A DNA stretch of 64,000 nt. Source: Nonomuraea endophytica. GTDB taxonomy: Bacteria; Actinomycetota; Actinomycetes; Streptosporangiales; Streptosporangiaceae. The stretch lies in contig NZ_JACHIN010000003.1 in NCBI RefSeq assembly GCF_014203235.1, forward strand, positions 612,154-676,153, given 5' to 3'. Under the pieces are notes generated by a model. It was not told where the DNA came from, made no database searches, and saw only the letters and a program-made list of their open reading frames with translations. The translations under genes were made by a program, and so were the position numbers. This document shows positions 9,020 to 16,164 of this stretch, piece after piece; the stretch's first letter is position 1, and each line of letters starts with the position of its first letter.

Positions 9020-9913
9020 ATGACCGACCATGGCCTCGGCAGGATCGGCGTCTGGACCTTCGCCTTCGACGGGCGCCCCGCATCGGAGGTACGCGAGGCG
9101 GCGGCCGAGATCGAGGAACTGGGATACGGCACGCTGTGGTTCGGCGAGGGGTTCGGGCGCGACTCGGTGAGCCAGTCGTGGCTGCTGCTGTCGGCCACGC
9201 GGCGGATCCAGGTCGCGGCGGGGATCGCCAACATCGCGTTGCGCGACCCGATCTCGATGGCCGCCGCGGAGCGGGCGATCAACGAGGCGTATCCCGGCCG
9301 GTACGTGCTCGGCCTCGGCGGGCACCGGATCAGCGACGAGCCGATCCAGATGGACGGCTACGCCATCCCCAGCAAGGGCAGGGCGGTGGCCTCCATGGGC
9401 GCCTACCTGGACTCCATGGACGCGATCCCGCTGACCTCGGCGGCTTCGCCGTACCCGCCGAGAAGGGCGCTGGCGGCGCTCGGGCCGAAGATGCTGGAGC
9501 TGGCGGCCGGGCGCACGCTGGGCGCGCACCCGTACTTCGTGCCGGTGGAGCACACCGCGCGCGCCCGGGAGACGATGGGGCCGGACGCGCTGCTGGCGGT
9601 CGAGCAGGCCGTGGTGCTCGACGCGGACGTGAGCAGGGCGCGCGAGGTGGCCAGGGAGCACGTCGGCTTCTACGCCGCGGCCGCCCCGCACCAGATCGCC
9701 AGCCTGCGGCGGCTGGGGTTCGGCGAGGAGGAGATCACCCAGGTGAGCGACCGGATGGTGGACGCGATCGTGGCCTACGGCGACATGGGGGCGATCGAGA
9801 AGCGGGTGCGCGCGCACGTCGACGCCGGGGCGGACCACGTGTGCCTGCAGGTGCTCACCGCCCGGCCCGACGAGATGCCGCGTGCCGAGTGGCGGGAGCT
9901 GGCGGCGCTCTGA
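9020..9913 (+). CDS. LLM-class F420-dependent oxidoreductase
   Basis: A 297-residue luciferase-like monooxygenase fold protein. The N-terminus (GRIGVWTFAFDGRPA, then EIEELGYGTLWFGEG) and the central RIQVAAGIANI and YPGRYVLGLGGH segments match the actinobacterial F420-dependent LLM subgroup (TIGR03620-like), which uses reduced F420 rather than FMN. The substrate is unknown. The ATG follows AGAGGAGCATC with a good ribosome site. It is controlled, by position, by the divergent TetR repressor and its two operators. No partner enzyme follows: the next gene is a PadR regulator 62 bp downstream. Confidence 0.85.
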   Translation: MTDHGLGRIGVWTFAFDGRPASEVREAAAEIEELGYGTLWFGEGFGRDSVSQSWLLLSATRRIQVAAGIANIALRDPISMAAAERAINEAYPGRYVLGLGGHRISDEPIQMDGYAIPSKGRAVASMGAYLDSMDAIPLTSAASPYPPRRALAALGPKMLELAAGRTLGAHPYFVPVEHTARARETMGPDALLAVEQAVVLDADVSRAREVAREHVGFYAAAAPHQIASLRRLGFGEEEITQVSDRMVDAIVAYGDMGAIEKRVRAHVDAGADHVCLQVLTARPDEMPRAEWRELAAL

Positions 9914-9975
9914 GTCCCGGTTCTGTCACCCGGGGGACAGGCCCACGGGCGGCGTACCCTATGTAGATTTCCGGC

Positions 9976-10314
9976 ATGCCCTCCGAAGTCCGTCTGACCA
10001 CCACGGTGGCCACCGTGCTCCGGATCTTCCTCGAGGACGTCTCCGAGCCCCGCTACGGCTTCGAGCTGATGAAGCACGCCAAGGTGCAGAGCGGGACGCT
10101 CTACCCGATTCTTGCCCGGCTGGAGGCGGCCGGGTGGATCGAGGGGCGGCGCGAGGTCGTCGACGCGCGGCACGAGGGAAGGCCGCCACGCCGGCTCTAC
10201 CTGCTCACCGGCGGCGGCGCCACCGCGGCCAGGCAGGCGCTGGCCGAGCTGAGCGCCCGTCTCACTCCTCCGCCGCCGCGCGGCGCCGTCCGGCCCGAGG
10301 GCGGATACGCGTGA
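9976..10314 (+). CDS. PadR family transcriptional regulator
   Basis: A 112-residue PadR-type regulator. The winged helix is complete: VATVLRIFLED (helix 1), RYGFELMK (helix 2), the recognition segment VQSGTLYPILARLEAAGWI at about residues 37-55, and a wing ending in RRLYLLTGGG. The long C-terminal dimer helix is cut short and ends in a Pro-rich tail, so this is a small PadR-s1-like form. Its stop overlaps the GTG of the next gene as GTGA, which couples the two. PadR regulators commonly control the membrane protein or transporter encoded next to them, so the downstream membrane protein is the likely target. Confidence 0.88.
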   Translation: MPSEVRLTTTVATVLRIFLEDVSEPRYGFELMKHAKVQSGTLYPILARLEAAGWIEGRREVVDARHEGRPPRRLYLLTGGGATAARQALAELSARLTPPPPRGAVRPEGGYA

Positions 10315-11225
10315 ACACCTTCATCGCCGTCGCCGCCGCGATCGGGGCGATCCTCGGGACCGCACTGGCCGAACTGGTCAGCGAGGAGATTCGCGGCCGC
10401 CTCGACCGCATCCCCGAAGGGCTCCTGCGCCTGGCCAGGCGGCGCCTGCCCGAGGACATGCGGGTGCCGCTGCACGACGAGGAGTGGTATCCGGAGCTGC
10501 AGGAGGTGCTCAAGGGCGAGGACGCCAGGCCGATCACCCGGCTGGTGACCGGCGTCAGGTTCAGCCTCGGCCTGATCAGGACCGCCAACGTCGTGGCCTC
10601 GATCCGCAACCGGCGGGTCACGCTGCAGGCCGAGCACGACCGGTGGGTGGCGCTGGCCGACATGCTGCGCTTCCCGGCCAACGCCTGCGTGCTGATCACC
10701 GGGCTGGCGTTGTCGGCGGCGGCAGGGGTGCTGATCGGCCTGCTCGTACCCCAGATCCTCAGCATCACCCCGGCGCTCGGCGCGGTGCTGACGTGGGCGC
10801 TCACGGTCGCGTTCGGCACGATCGTCGGCCTCGCGCTCACCCTGGTCCTGGCCAACGGACTCAGGGGCACCACGCGCAAGATGCTGCTCCTGCGCGCGCC
10901 GGTGGTGCGGGCGCCCGAGCAGCGGCGCGAGCCGTTAAGGGCCCGGCTCATGAACCTGCTGCTCGGGCGCGAACGGGACAACGCCCACGGCATGCGCACC
11001 GCGGCCTTCCTCGGCTCGTACACGGGCGTGGGGCTCGGCGCGGTGATGGGATACCAGCTGACCTCGTTCTGGCAGCCGCTGCTGCTCACCGCGATCACGA
11101 TCGCCGCGCTGATGGTGCTGCGCTTCTCGCTGGTGTCGGCGCCGCGCTGGTGGCTCAAGCGCCTGCGCCGGCGCCTTGAGGACGACGCCGGCGCACCCCC
11201 GGACGAGGGCCGCGAGCAGATCTAG
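10311..11225 (+). CDS. Membrane protein coupled to PadR regulator, unknown function
   Basis: A 304-residue protein that starts at the GTG of a GTGA overlap with padR. An N-terminal hydrophobic helix (about residues 3-24) is followed by a basic cytoplasmic region. Two membrane hairpins come next: about 125-148 (ACVLITGLALSAAAGVLIGLLV) with 155-185, and 240-260 with 265-283. An Arg-rich tail completes the chain. The layout resembles the actinobacterial membrane proteins often encoded next to PadR genes, but no enzyme signature is seen. Its stop overlaps the convergent DUF427 gene by 4 bp. Confidence 0.7.
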   Translation: MNTFIAVAAAIGAILGTALAELVSEEIRGRLDRIPEGLLRLARRRLPEDMRVPLHDEEWYPELQEVLKGEDARPITRLVTGVRFSLGLIRTANVVASIRNRRVTLQAEHDRWVALADMLRFPANACVLITGLALSAAAGVLIGLLVPQILSITPALGAVLTWALTVAFGTIVGLALTLVLANGLRGTTRKMLLLRAPVVRAPEQRREPLRARLMNLLLGRERDNAHGMRTAAFLGSYTGVGLGAVMGYQLTSFWQPLLLTAITIAALMVLRFSLVSAPRWWLKRLRRRLEDDAGAPPDEGREQI

Positions 11226-11953
11226 GAGAACGGCGTCCTGGGGCGGTCCTGGAGCACCTCGTCCACGTAGATGTCGAGCTTCTCGTTGTAGAAGGAGATC
11301 AGGCCGGCGACCCGCTCGCTCTCCGGCAGCGGAGTCCGGTAGGACCAGGCCAGGTCCTTGGTCCCGTTGACCGTCCAATACTCGGCCGTGCCCTTGTAGG
11401 GGCAGCTCGTGGCCGAGTCCGTGTGTTCCAGCAGGTCGAGGCGGACGTCGGTCTTGGGCAGGTAGTAACGGGCGGGCAGCCCGGTCTCGAACAGGATCAT
11501 GGCGTGGGTGGAGTCGGCCACCGTGACGCCGTCCACCTCGACCCGGATCCGCCGGGAGCTGGGCAGGATGTCCACCCGGGTGTACGGGTCACGCGGGTGC
11601 ACGTACACCTCCTCGTCCTCCTCGAACCAGGCGTCCATGGCGGCCCAGTCGATCCTGACGTGCCCGCGCAGCTCCTCGATGGGCGAGTCCGGATAGGTGA
11701 GGGCGGCGTCCTCGGCGACCTTGCCGCCCGCGCTCACCGCGTGCACGACCGCCTCGCCCCGGCTCGGCGACCGGCTGGTGGCCCCGGTCGCCTTGAGCGC
11801 ACCGGACGCCACGTCGTCGAGCGGCAGATAGTAGGTCGGGTAATGCGGGCTCTCCCAGACCAGCAGGGCCCGGGTGGTGTCGGCGACCAGTTGCCCGCCC
11901 AGGTAGGCGCGTACCCGCTTGGCCGTCGGCTCGACTTTCAACCGGCTCTTCAT
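11222..11953 (-). CDS. DUF427 domain protein, tandem-domain form
   Basis: A 243-residue protein with two DUF427 beta-barrel-like units. The second unit (about residues 130-225) carries the family hallmarks RIRVEVDGVTVADS, then FETGLPARYYLPKTDV, SCPYKGTAEYW and AWSYRTPLPE. The first unit (about 10-80) is a weaker copy (VRAYLGGQLVADT, LVWESPHYPTYYLP). DUF427 proteins are small cytoplasmic proteins, common in actinomycetes, without an assigned reaction. The ATG at 11953 begins the first unit directly. It is convergent with and overlaps the PadR-linked membrane gene. Confidence 0.88.
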   Translation of the reverse strand: MKSRLKVEPTAKRVRAYLGGQLVADTTRALLVWESPHYPTYYLPLDDVASGALKATGATSRSPSRGEAVVHAVSAGGKVAEDAALTYPDSPIEELRGHVRIDWAAMDAWFEEDEEVYVHPRDPYTRVDILPSSRRIRVEVDGVTVADSTHAMILFETGLPARYYLPKTDVRLDLLEHTDSATSCPYKGTAEYWTVNGTKDLAWSYRTPLPESERVAGLISFYNEKLDIYVDEVLQDRPRTPFS

Positions 11954-11993
11954 AGCTTCGGCAACCGTGCCCGCCGTCCCGCTATTCCGGCTT

Positions 11994-12590
11994 TCACAGG
12001 CCGAAGGCGGTCAGCGTGGCGAGGGTGGTGGTGAGGCCGACGGCGGCCCCGGCGGCCACCTGGGCCGGGGTGTGGTGGGACAGGCGTACCCTCGCCCAGC
12101 ACACCAGCGCCACCACCGCGCCCCCGACCAGAGCGGTCGGCACGGCGGGCAGCACGTAGGCCAGGACGGCCACGGTGCCCGCGCACACGGCGGCGTGGAA
12201 CGAGATCTTCCAGCGCAGCGTGATCGGGACCGTCACCGCCAGTGCGGCCAGCATCGCGGTGACGGTCGCGACCAGCAGGGTCGGGGCGCCCAGGGCGATG
12301 AGGAGGATCAGCGCGGCCACCACCGCCGCCACGGCGCTGAGCAGCGGGCCGGTACGCCGGGCCCGATCCACGATGTGATGGGAGTCCAGCCGGCCCGATC
12401 GCACGCCGGCCGCGATCACCGCCGCCGGGACGCCGCCGCACAGGGCCGCGGCGAGGACGCCCCACGCCGCCCCCTCCCAGCCGGAGGAGACCAGGCCCAC
12501 CAGCGGCGGCATCGCGATCACCAGGACCTGCGGCGCGAACAGGTCGGTCACCTTCCGGGCGACGAGATCGGCCGTCATGCCAGCGATCAT
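11994..12590 (-). CDS. PAP2-like integral membrane phosphatase homologue
   Basis: A protein of about 198 residues with five or six hydrophobic helices and only short loops. The end RVRLSHHTPAQVAAGAAVG matches the place of the third PAP2 phosphatase motif (SxxxxHxxxD), with the His kept but the Asp replaced. RARRTGP earlier may represent motif 1. These actinobacterial proteins are usually named phosphatase PAP2 family; whether it is active is doubtful because of the degenerate motifs. The frame is open to 12692. I place the start at the Met codon at 12590 because the extra N-terminal stretch has no hydrophobic pattern; Met at 12578 is also possible. Confidence 0.65.
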   Translation of the reverse strand: MIAGMTADLVARKVTDLFAPQVLVIAMPPLVGLVSSGWEGAAWGVLAAALCGGVPAAVIAAGVRSGRLDSHHIVDRARRTGPLLSAVAAVVAALILLIALGAPTLLVATVTAMLAALAVTVPITLRWKISFHAAVCAGTVAVLAYVLPAVPTALVGGAVVALVCWARVRLSHHTPAQVAAGAAVGLTTTLATLTAFGL

Positions 12591-12707
12591 GACATGACGG
12601 CCGAATCGGGCTTCGGGCAGGGCGGGGGGTTTCTGGAGACTTGGGGAAACCGATGCCGAGTACGCAGCACAAAGGCCGTTAAATCCGCCCAATGGTATAA
12701 AAGGGCC

Positions 12708-13667
12708 GTGGCCGAGATCCCCCTGCTACAGGCGTTCGCCGAGGTCGGCTACCAGGTGGCGGGCGGAGGCGGCGCCCACGGCGCCATGGCCGCGCTGAGC
12801 CGGGTCGTCCCCGTCGACGCCTACGAGTTCGTGGCCTACGACCCCGACACCGGACGCCATCGCAGCGTCGTCTCCAGCGGCCACGAGCGCATCGACCACG
12901 ACGCCGCCGAGGAATACGCCGCCCTCGACGCCTACAAACGCGCGATGGCCGCCCGCGCGCCGCTGGCCATGCCGGATCCGGGCACCCGCCGCTATTTCCG
13001 CCGCCACCTGGAGCCCTACGGCTGGCGCGCCGGCCTGACCGCGCCGCTGTTCCTGGCCGAGGGCCGCTACACCGGCCTGCTCCACCTGGCCTACCGGGAG
13101 GCGCCGCCCGAGGGCGCGGACGCGCTGGTCGAGGCGGCCGCGCCGACGCTGGCCCACGTCACGGACCTGTCGCGGTGCGTGGTCGCGCCCACCGCGCCGC
13201 CCGCCGGCTACCGCGCCGTCGCCTTCGACCGGGCAGGGGTACGGCGGGCCGTACCGGGAACCGAGCCCTCGCCCGCCCTGTACGGCGAGCCCGGCCTGGC
13301 CGCCTTCGCCCGCGCCTTCATCGACTCGCGCGAGCTGAGCAGGCGCGGCCTGTGGCTGGACCCGGCCGGCCAGTGGCGCGACGTGCGCGTGATCAGGGCG
13401 GGGGTCGGGTTCCAGGGTTCCTTACAGGGGGCTGTGGTGGCCGAGCGGCCGTGCGGCCTGCCGTACGAGCTGACCGGGCGCGAGGTGGACGTGCTGACCC
13501 GCGTGGCCGCGGGGGACTCCAACCCGCAGATCGCCGCGGCGCTGGTGCTCAGCGTCCGGACGGTCACCACGCACCTGGAGCACATCTTCACCAAGCTCGG
13601 CTGCGACAGCCGCACCCGGCTGACGACCAAGGCGCTGGCCGAAGGCCTGTGCCGCTTGGACCTGTAA
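12708..13667 (+). CDS. LuxR family transcriptional regulator with sensory N-domain
   Basis: A 319-residue regulator. The first 200 residues have the make-up of a GAF-like sensor (about 15-145: YEFVAYDPDTGRHRSVVSSG, FLAEGRYTGLLHLAYRE). The C-terminus is a LuxR/GerE helix-turn-helix at about 255-315: LTGREVDVLTRVAAGDSNPQIAAAL, split around the turn, then VSVRTVTTHLEHIFTKLG with the usual TTHLEHI recognition helix. It has no receiver domain with a phospho-Asp pocket and no ATPase. The GTG at 12708 is preceded only by a weak AAGGG box, so the start is tentative. It ends 20 bp from the convergent ATPase gene, and its target is unknown. Confidence 0.8.
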   Translation: MAEIPLLQAFAEVGYQVAGGGGAHGAMAALSRVVPVDAYEFVAYDPDTGRHRSVVSSGHERIDHDAAEEYAALDAYKRAMAARAPLAMPDPGTRRYFRRHLEPYGWRAGLTAPLFLAEGRYTGLLHLAYREAPPEGADALVEAAAPTLAHVTDLSRCVVAPTAPPAGYRAVAFDRAGVRRAVPGTEPSPALYGEPGLAAFARAFIDSRELSRRGLWLDPAGQWRDVRVIRAGVGFQGSLQGAVVAERPCGLPYELTGREVDVLTRVAAGDSNPQIAAALVLSVRTVTTHLEHIFTKLGCDSRTRLTTKALAEGLCRLDL

Positions 13668-13687
13668 AGCTTTAGACCTGTAAACGC

Positions 13688-14116
13688 TCAGACCTGCAGC
13701 GCCCACCCGGCGGGGACCGTGATCAGCAGCAGCTCGAACCAGACGCAGTTGGCCCCGTTGGAACGTTCGAAACCCCAGCGATGGCTGAGCGCCTCCAGCA
13801 GCGGCAGGCCCCGCCCGCTGGTGGTCAGCCCGCCCGCGCGGCAGGCGCACGGCGGCGTGTCGGAGCCGGCGTCCTCGACGCACACGCGCACCAGGTCGCC
13901 GGTGGCCCGCACACTGACGGTGAACATGCCCCCGGCGCCCGACTGGGTGTGCAGGACCGCGTTGGTGGCCAGTTCGCTGGTGAGCAGCACGGCCTCGTCG
14001 TGTAAAGGGTGGTCGCGCCCGATCGCGGTGGTCACCGCGTTCCTGGCCCGGGCGACCTGGGCAGGTGCCCCCGGTAGCCGGACGACCAATTGGCGGTGAA
14101 AGTCCGGCGCTGCCAT
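13688..14116 (-). CDS. HATPase_c anti-sigma-factor-type ATP-binding protein
   Basis: A 142-residue stand-alone histidine-kinase-like ATPase domain of the RsbW/SpoIIAB kind abundant in actinomycetes. The N-box is LLTSELATNAVLH (about residues 44-56), the G1 region is CVEDAGSDTPP, and the G2 region is TSGRGLPLLEAL. The CxC (CAC) after G1 is unusual. Members bind or phosphorylate partners such as anti-anti-sigma factors, but no STAS or sigma gene is next to it. The ATG at 14116 has GGGGAGG 5 bases upstream; longer frames lack such a site. It is convergent with the LuxR gene. Confidence 0.85.
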   Translation of the reverse strand: MAAPDFHRQLVVRLPGAPAQVARARNAVTTAIGRDHPLHDEAVLLTSELATNAVLHTQSGAGGMFTVSVRATGDLVRVCVEDAGSDTPPCACRAGGLTTSGRGLPLLEALSHRWGFERSNGANCVWFELLLITVPAGWALQV

Positions 14117-14277
14117 GGCGACCTCCCCGAATTCGCTGACGTCATGAGACGCGCGAGGAGGGGGTCGCAGATTATCGCGAAAAGGTAGGAATGCCCTTTC
14201 CCATGGTCGCCTGCGCGGCCGTTTGCCACGACCAAGTACGCTGCGATCGACGAGTCCGCCGACGGAGGAGAGCACGG

Positions 14278-14745
14278 GTGAGCAGCCTCGAGGCCGTGTG
14301 GGTGCGACCCTACGACCAGCCGGGCGCGGCGTACGTGACAGGTGTGTTCGACATCCTGCACGTCGGCCACGTGCGCTATCTCGACGCCGTGGCCGCCCGA
14401 GGGCTGCCGCTGGTCGTCGGCGTCGAGGACGATCCCCGCGTACGCGCCTGGAAGGGACCCACACGCCCGGTCAACCCCGCCACCGAGCGGGCCGAGGTGC
14501 TGGCCGCGCTGCGGTGCGTGAGCGGCGTGTTCGTGGTGACGGGACCGCCGGAGGCGCACGGCCCCGAGGACTACATCGACCTCATGGCGCCCATGCGCCC
14601 CGGCGCGCTGGCCCACACCGCGGGCGACCCGCACGCGGGCGGCCGGTGCGCGGCGGCGGCGCTGCTCGGCGCCGAGTGCTGGGAGCTGGAGGCCATCCCC
14701 GGCCGCTCCACCACCCGGATCGTGAATGCGGCGCAGGGACGCTGA
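14278..14745 (+). CDS. HxGH-motif nucleotidyltransferase (cytidylyltransferase-like)
   Basis: A 155-residue Rossmann-like nucleotidyltransferase. The signature [16 protein letters not shown] (about residues 20-35) holds the HxGH nucleotide-binding motif of the glycerol-3-phosphate cytidylyltransferase, RfaE and FAD-synthetase superfamily. [16 protein letters not shown] matches the following helix. The canonical second motif ISTTKI/ISSTRI is represented by GRSTTRIVN near the end. The substrate is not evident. The GTG at 14278 has GGAGGAG 7 bases upstream. The gene ends 16 bp before the leader peptide of the thrS-like gene, so it may be transcribed with it, with the attenuator acting between the two. 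Confidence 0.8.
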   Translation: MSSLEAVWVRPYDQPGAAYVTGVFDILHVGHVRYLDAVAARGLPLVVGVEDDPRVRAWKGPTRPVNPATERAEVLAALRCVSGVFVVTGPPEAHGPEDYIDLMAPMRPGALAHTAGDPHAGGRCAAAALLGAECWELEAIPGRSTTRIVNAAQGR

Positions 14746-14761
14746 TGCTACGGTGAGCCTC

Positions 14762-14812
14762 ATGCAGCGCGTTCACGTCACGACGACGCCGGACCCCGTC
14801 CCGGCGCGCTGA
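14762..14812 (+). CDS. Threonine-rich leader peptide of the thrS-like gene
   Basis: A 16-residue frame MQRVHVTTTPDPVPAR sits between the nucleotidyltransferase stop and the ThrRS-like gene, with GGTGAG 4 bases before its ATG. Three consecutive ACG threonine codons occupy 14780-14788. A short peptide with a run of the cognate amino acid, followed by competing hairpins and a synthetase gene for that amino acid, is the standard form of ribosome-mediated attenuation. The peptide itself is presumably not functional. Confidence 0.75.
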   Translation: MQRVHVTTTPDPVPAR

Positions 14813-14820
14813 TTCCTGCT

Positions 14821-14868
14821 CTCCGGGCGAACGCCCGGAGACGCGCTCGAAGGTCGTTCGCCCCTTTT
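14821..14868 (+). promoter_or_regulatory. Attenuator: mutually exclusive antiterminator and terminator hairpins before thrS-like gene
   Basis: Two stems share the same 5' bases. Stem A is CTCCGGGC / GCCCGGAG (14821-14840) with a GAAC tetraloop. Stem B pairs GGGCGAACG (14825-14833) with CGTTCGCCC (14855-14863) and is followed by CTTTT, as in an intrinsic terminator. A ribosome halted at the Thr codons would leave stem A free to form and block B. A ribosome at the leader stop (14810-14812) would cover the start of A and let B form. This gives expression when charged tRNA-Thr is short. The pairing is seen directly; the mechanism is inferred. Confidence 0.7.
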
Positions 14869-14885
14869 CACCCAGGGGAACCACC

Positions 14886-16061
14886 ATGAACGATCACCGC
14901 AAGCTCGGCCGCGAACTCGCCGTCTTCGGCACCGACCCGCTCATCGGCTCGGGACTGCCCTACCTGCTGCCCGCGGGCGCCGCCATCCGCAAGGCCGTCG
15001 AGGACTACGTCCACGAGCTCGAACGCCGCAACGGCTACCAGCACGTCAACTCGCCCGTCCTCGGCAAACAGGAGCTCTACGAGCTGTCGGGCCACTGGTC
15101 CCACTACAGCGAGGACATGTTCCCGCCGATGGAGGTGGGCGGCGAGCGCTTCGTGCTGCGGCCGAGCCTGTGTCCCCACCACGCGCTCATCTACCGCTCG
15201 CGCCGGCGCAGCCACCGCGAACTGCCGCTGCGCCTGGCCGAGCTGGGCGGGCAGTACCGCTCGGAGATGTCCGGCGTGCTCGGCGGCCTCAACCGGGTGC
15301 GCTCCATCCAGCTCAACGACGGCCACGTGTTCTGCCCGCCCGAGCGGGCCGCCGCCGAGGTGTCGGCCGCGCTCGACCTCATCGAGGCCGCCCACGCCCA
15401 GCTCGGCATCAAGGCCGCCCGCTACCGGCTGTCGCTGGGCGGCTCCTCGGACAAGTTCGTCGACGACCCCGCGTTGTGGGCGAGCTCGGAGCGGGTGCTG
15501 CGCGAGGTGCTGCACGCGCGCGGCCGGTCCTATGACGAGGAGTACGGCGAGGGCGCCTTCTACGGCCCGAAAATCGACATCCAGATAGCCGACCCGGCGG
15601 GCCGCGAGTCGACCCTGTCCACCGTCCAGGTCGACCTCTACATGCCCGAGCGCTTCGAGCTGTCCTACGTGGGCGGCGAGCGCCCGGCCATGGTTCATCG
15701 CAGCGTCGTCGGCGGCATCGAACGGCTGCTCGCCCACCTGGTCGAGGCGCACGGCGGCGCGCTGCCCGCCTGGCTGGCGCCGGTGCAGGCGGTGGTGGTG
15801 CCGCTGTCGGAGGCGGAGCTTCCTGCCGCCCACGACCTGGTACGGCGCTGCGTCGAGGCGGGGTTGCGGGCCGAGCTGGCCCACCCGGACCGCGGCAGCC
15901 TCGGGGCGAGGATCCGGGCGCATCGGCTGGTGCCGTACCAGCTGGTGGTGGGGCCGCGCGAGGCGGCGGAAGGATCGTGCGCGGTGCGGCTGCGCGACGG
16001 CCGGCAGGAGGGAAACGTGCCCGTCGCCGAGCTCGCCGCGCGTTCCCGCCCGATTTTCTGA
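14886..16061 (+). CDS. Threonyl-tRNA synthetase lacking TGS and editing domains
   Basis: A 391-residue class II synthetase that begins exactly where the catalytic domain of full-length ThrRS begins (NDHRKLGREL). It lacks the TGS and N2 editing domains of the usual ~640-residue enzyme. Motif 2 is present (LPLRLAELGGQYRSEMSG, Arg125), as is motif 3 (GGIERLLAHL, Arg280). The three zinc ligands that select threonine are kept: Cys96, His147 and His271. The anticodon-binding domain follows from about residue 295 (WLAPVQAVVVPL). Some differences from consensus occur at the active site (CPHH for CPGH, LNDGH for QDDAH). It is probably a second, conditionally expressed ThrRS, under the leader attenuator just upstream. 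No proofreading of Ser-tRNA-Thr is expected from this chain. Confidence 0.85.
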   Translation: MNDHRKLGRELAVFGTDPLIGSGLPYLLPAGAAIRKAVEDYVHELERRNGYQHVNSPVLGKQELYELSGHWSHYSEDMFPPMEVGGERFVLRPSLCPHHALIYRSRRRSHRELPLRLAELGGQYRSEMSGVLGGLNRVRSIQLNDGHVFCPPERAAAEVSAALDLIEAAHAQLGIKAARYRLSLGGSSDKFVDDPALWASSERVLREVLHARGRSYDEEYGEGAFYGPKIDIQIADPAGRESTLSTVQVDLYMPERFELSYVGGERPAMVHRSVVGGIERLLAHLVEAHGGALPAWLAPVQAVVVPLSEAELPAAHDLVRRCVEAGLRAELAHPDRGSLGARIRAHRLVPYQLVVGPREAAEGSCAVRLRDGRQEGNVPVAELAARSRPIF

Positions 16062-16164
16062 CCGCTGAATTATCGTCGAGAAATCAATGAGATAACGGAC
16101 CCTTCCCAGGGACCTAAACAGGCTCGTAAAGTCCCCCCCAACGCCATGTCGGGGAGGCAAGAAC

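Noticed and set aside
9882..10311. N-terminal extension of the PadR-linked membrane protein frame
   Set aside because: This stretch is the shadow of padR in another frame and has Arg/Gly-rich low-complexity translation. The GTGA overlap marks the real start.
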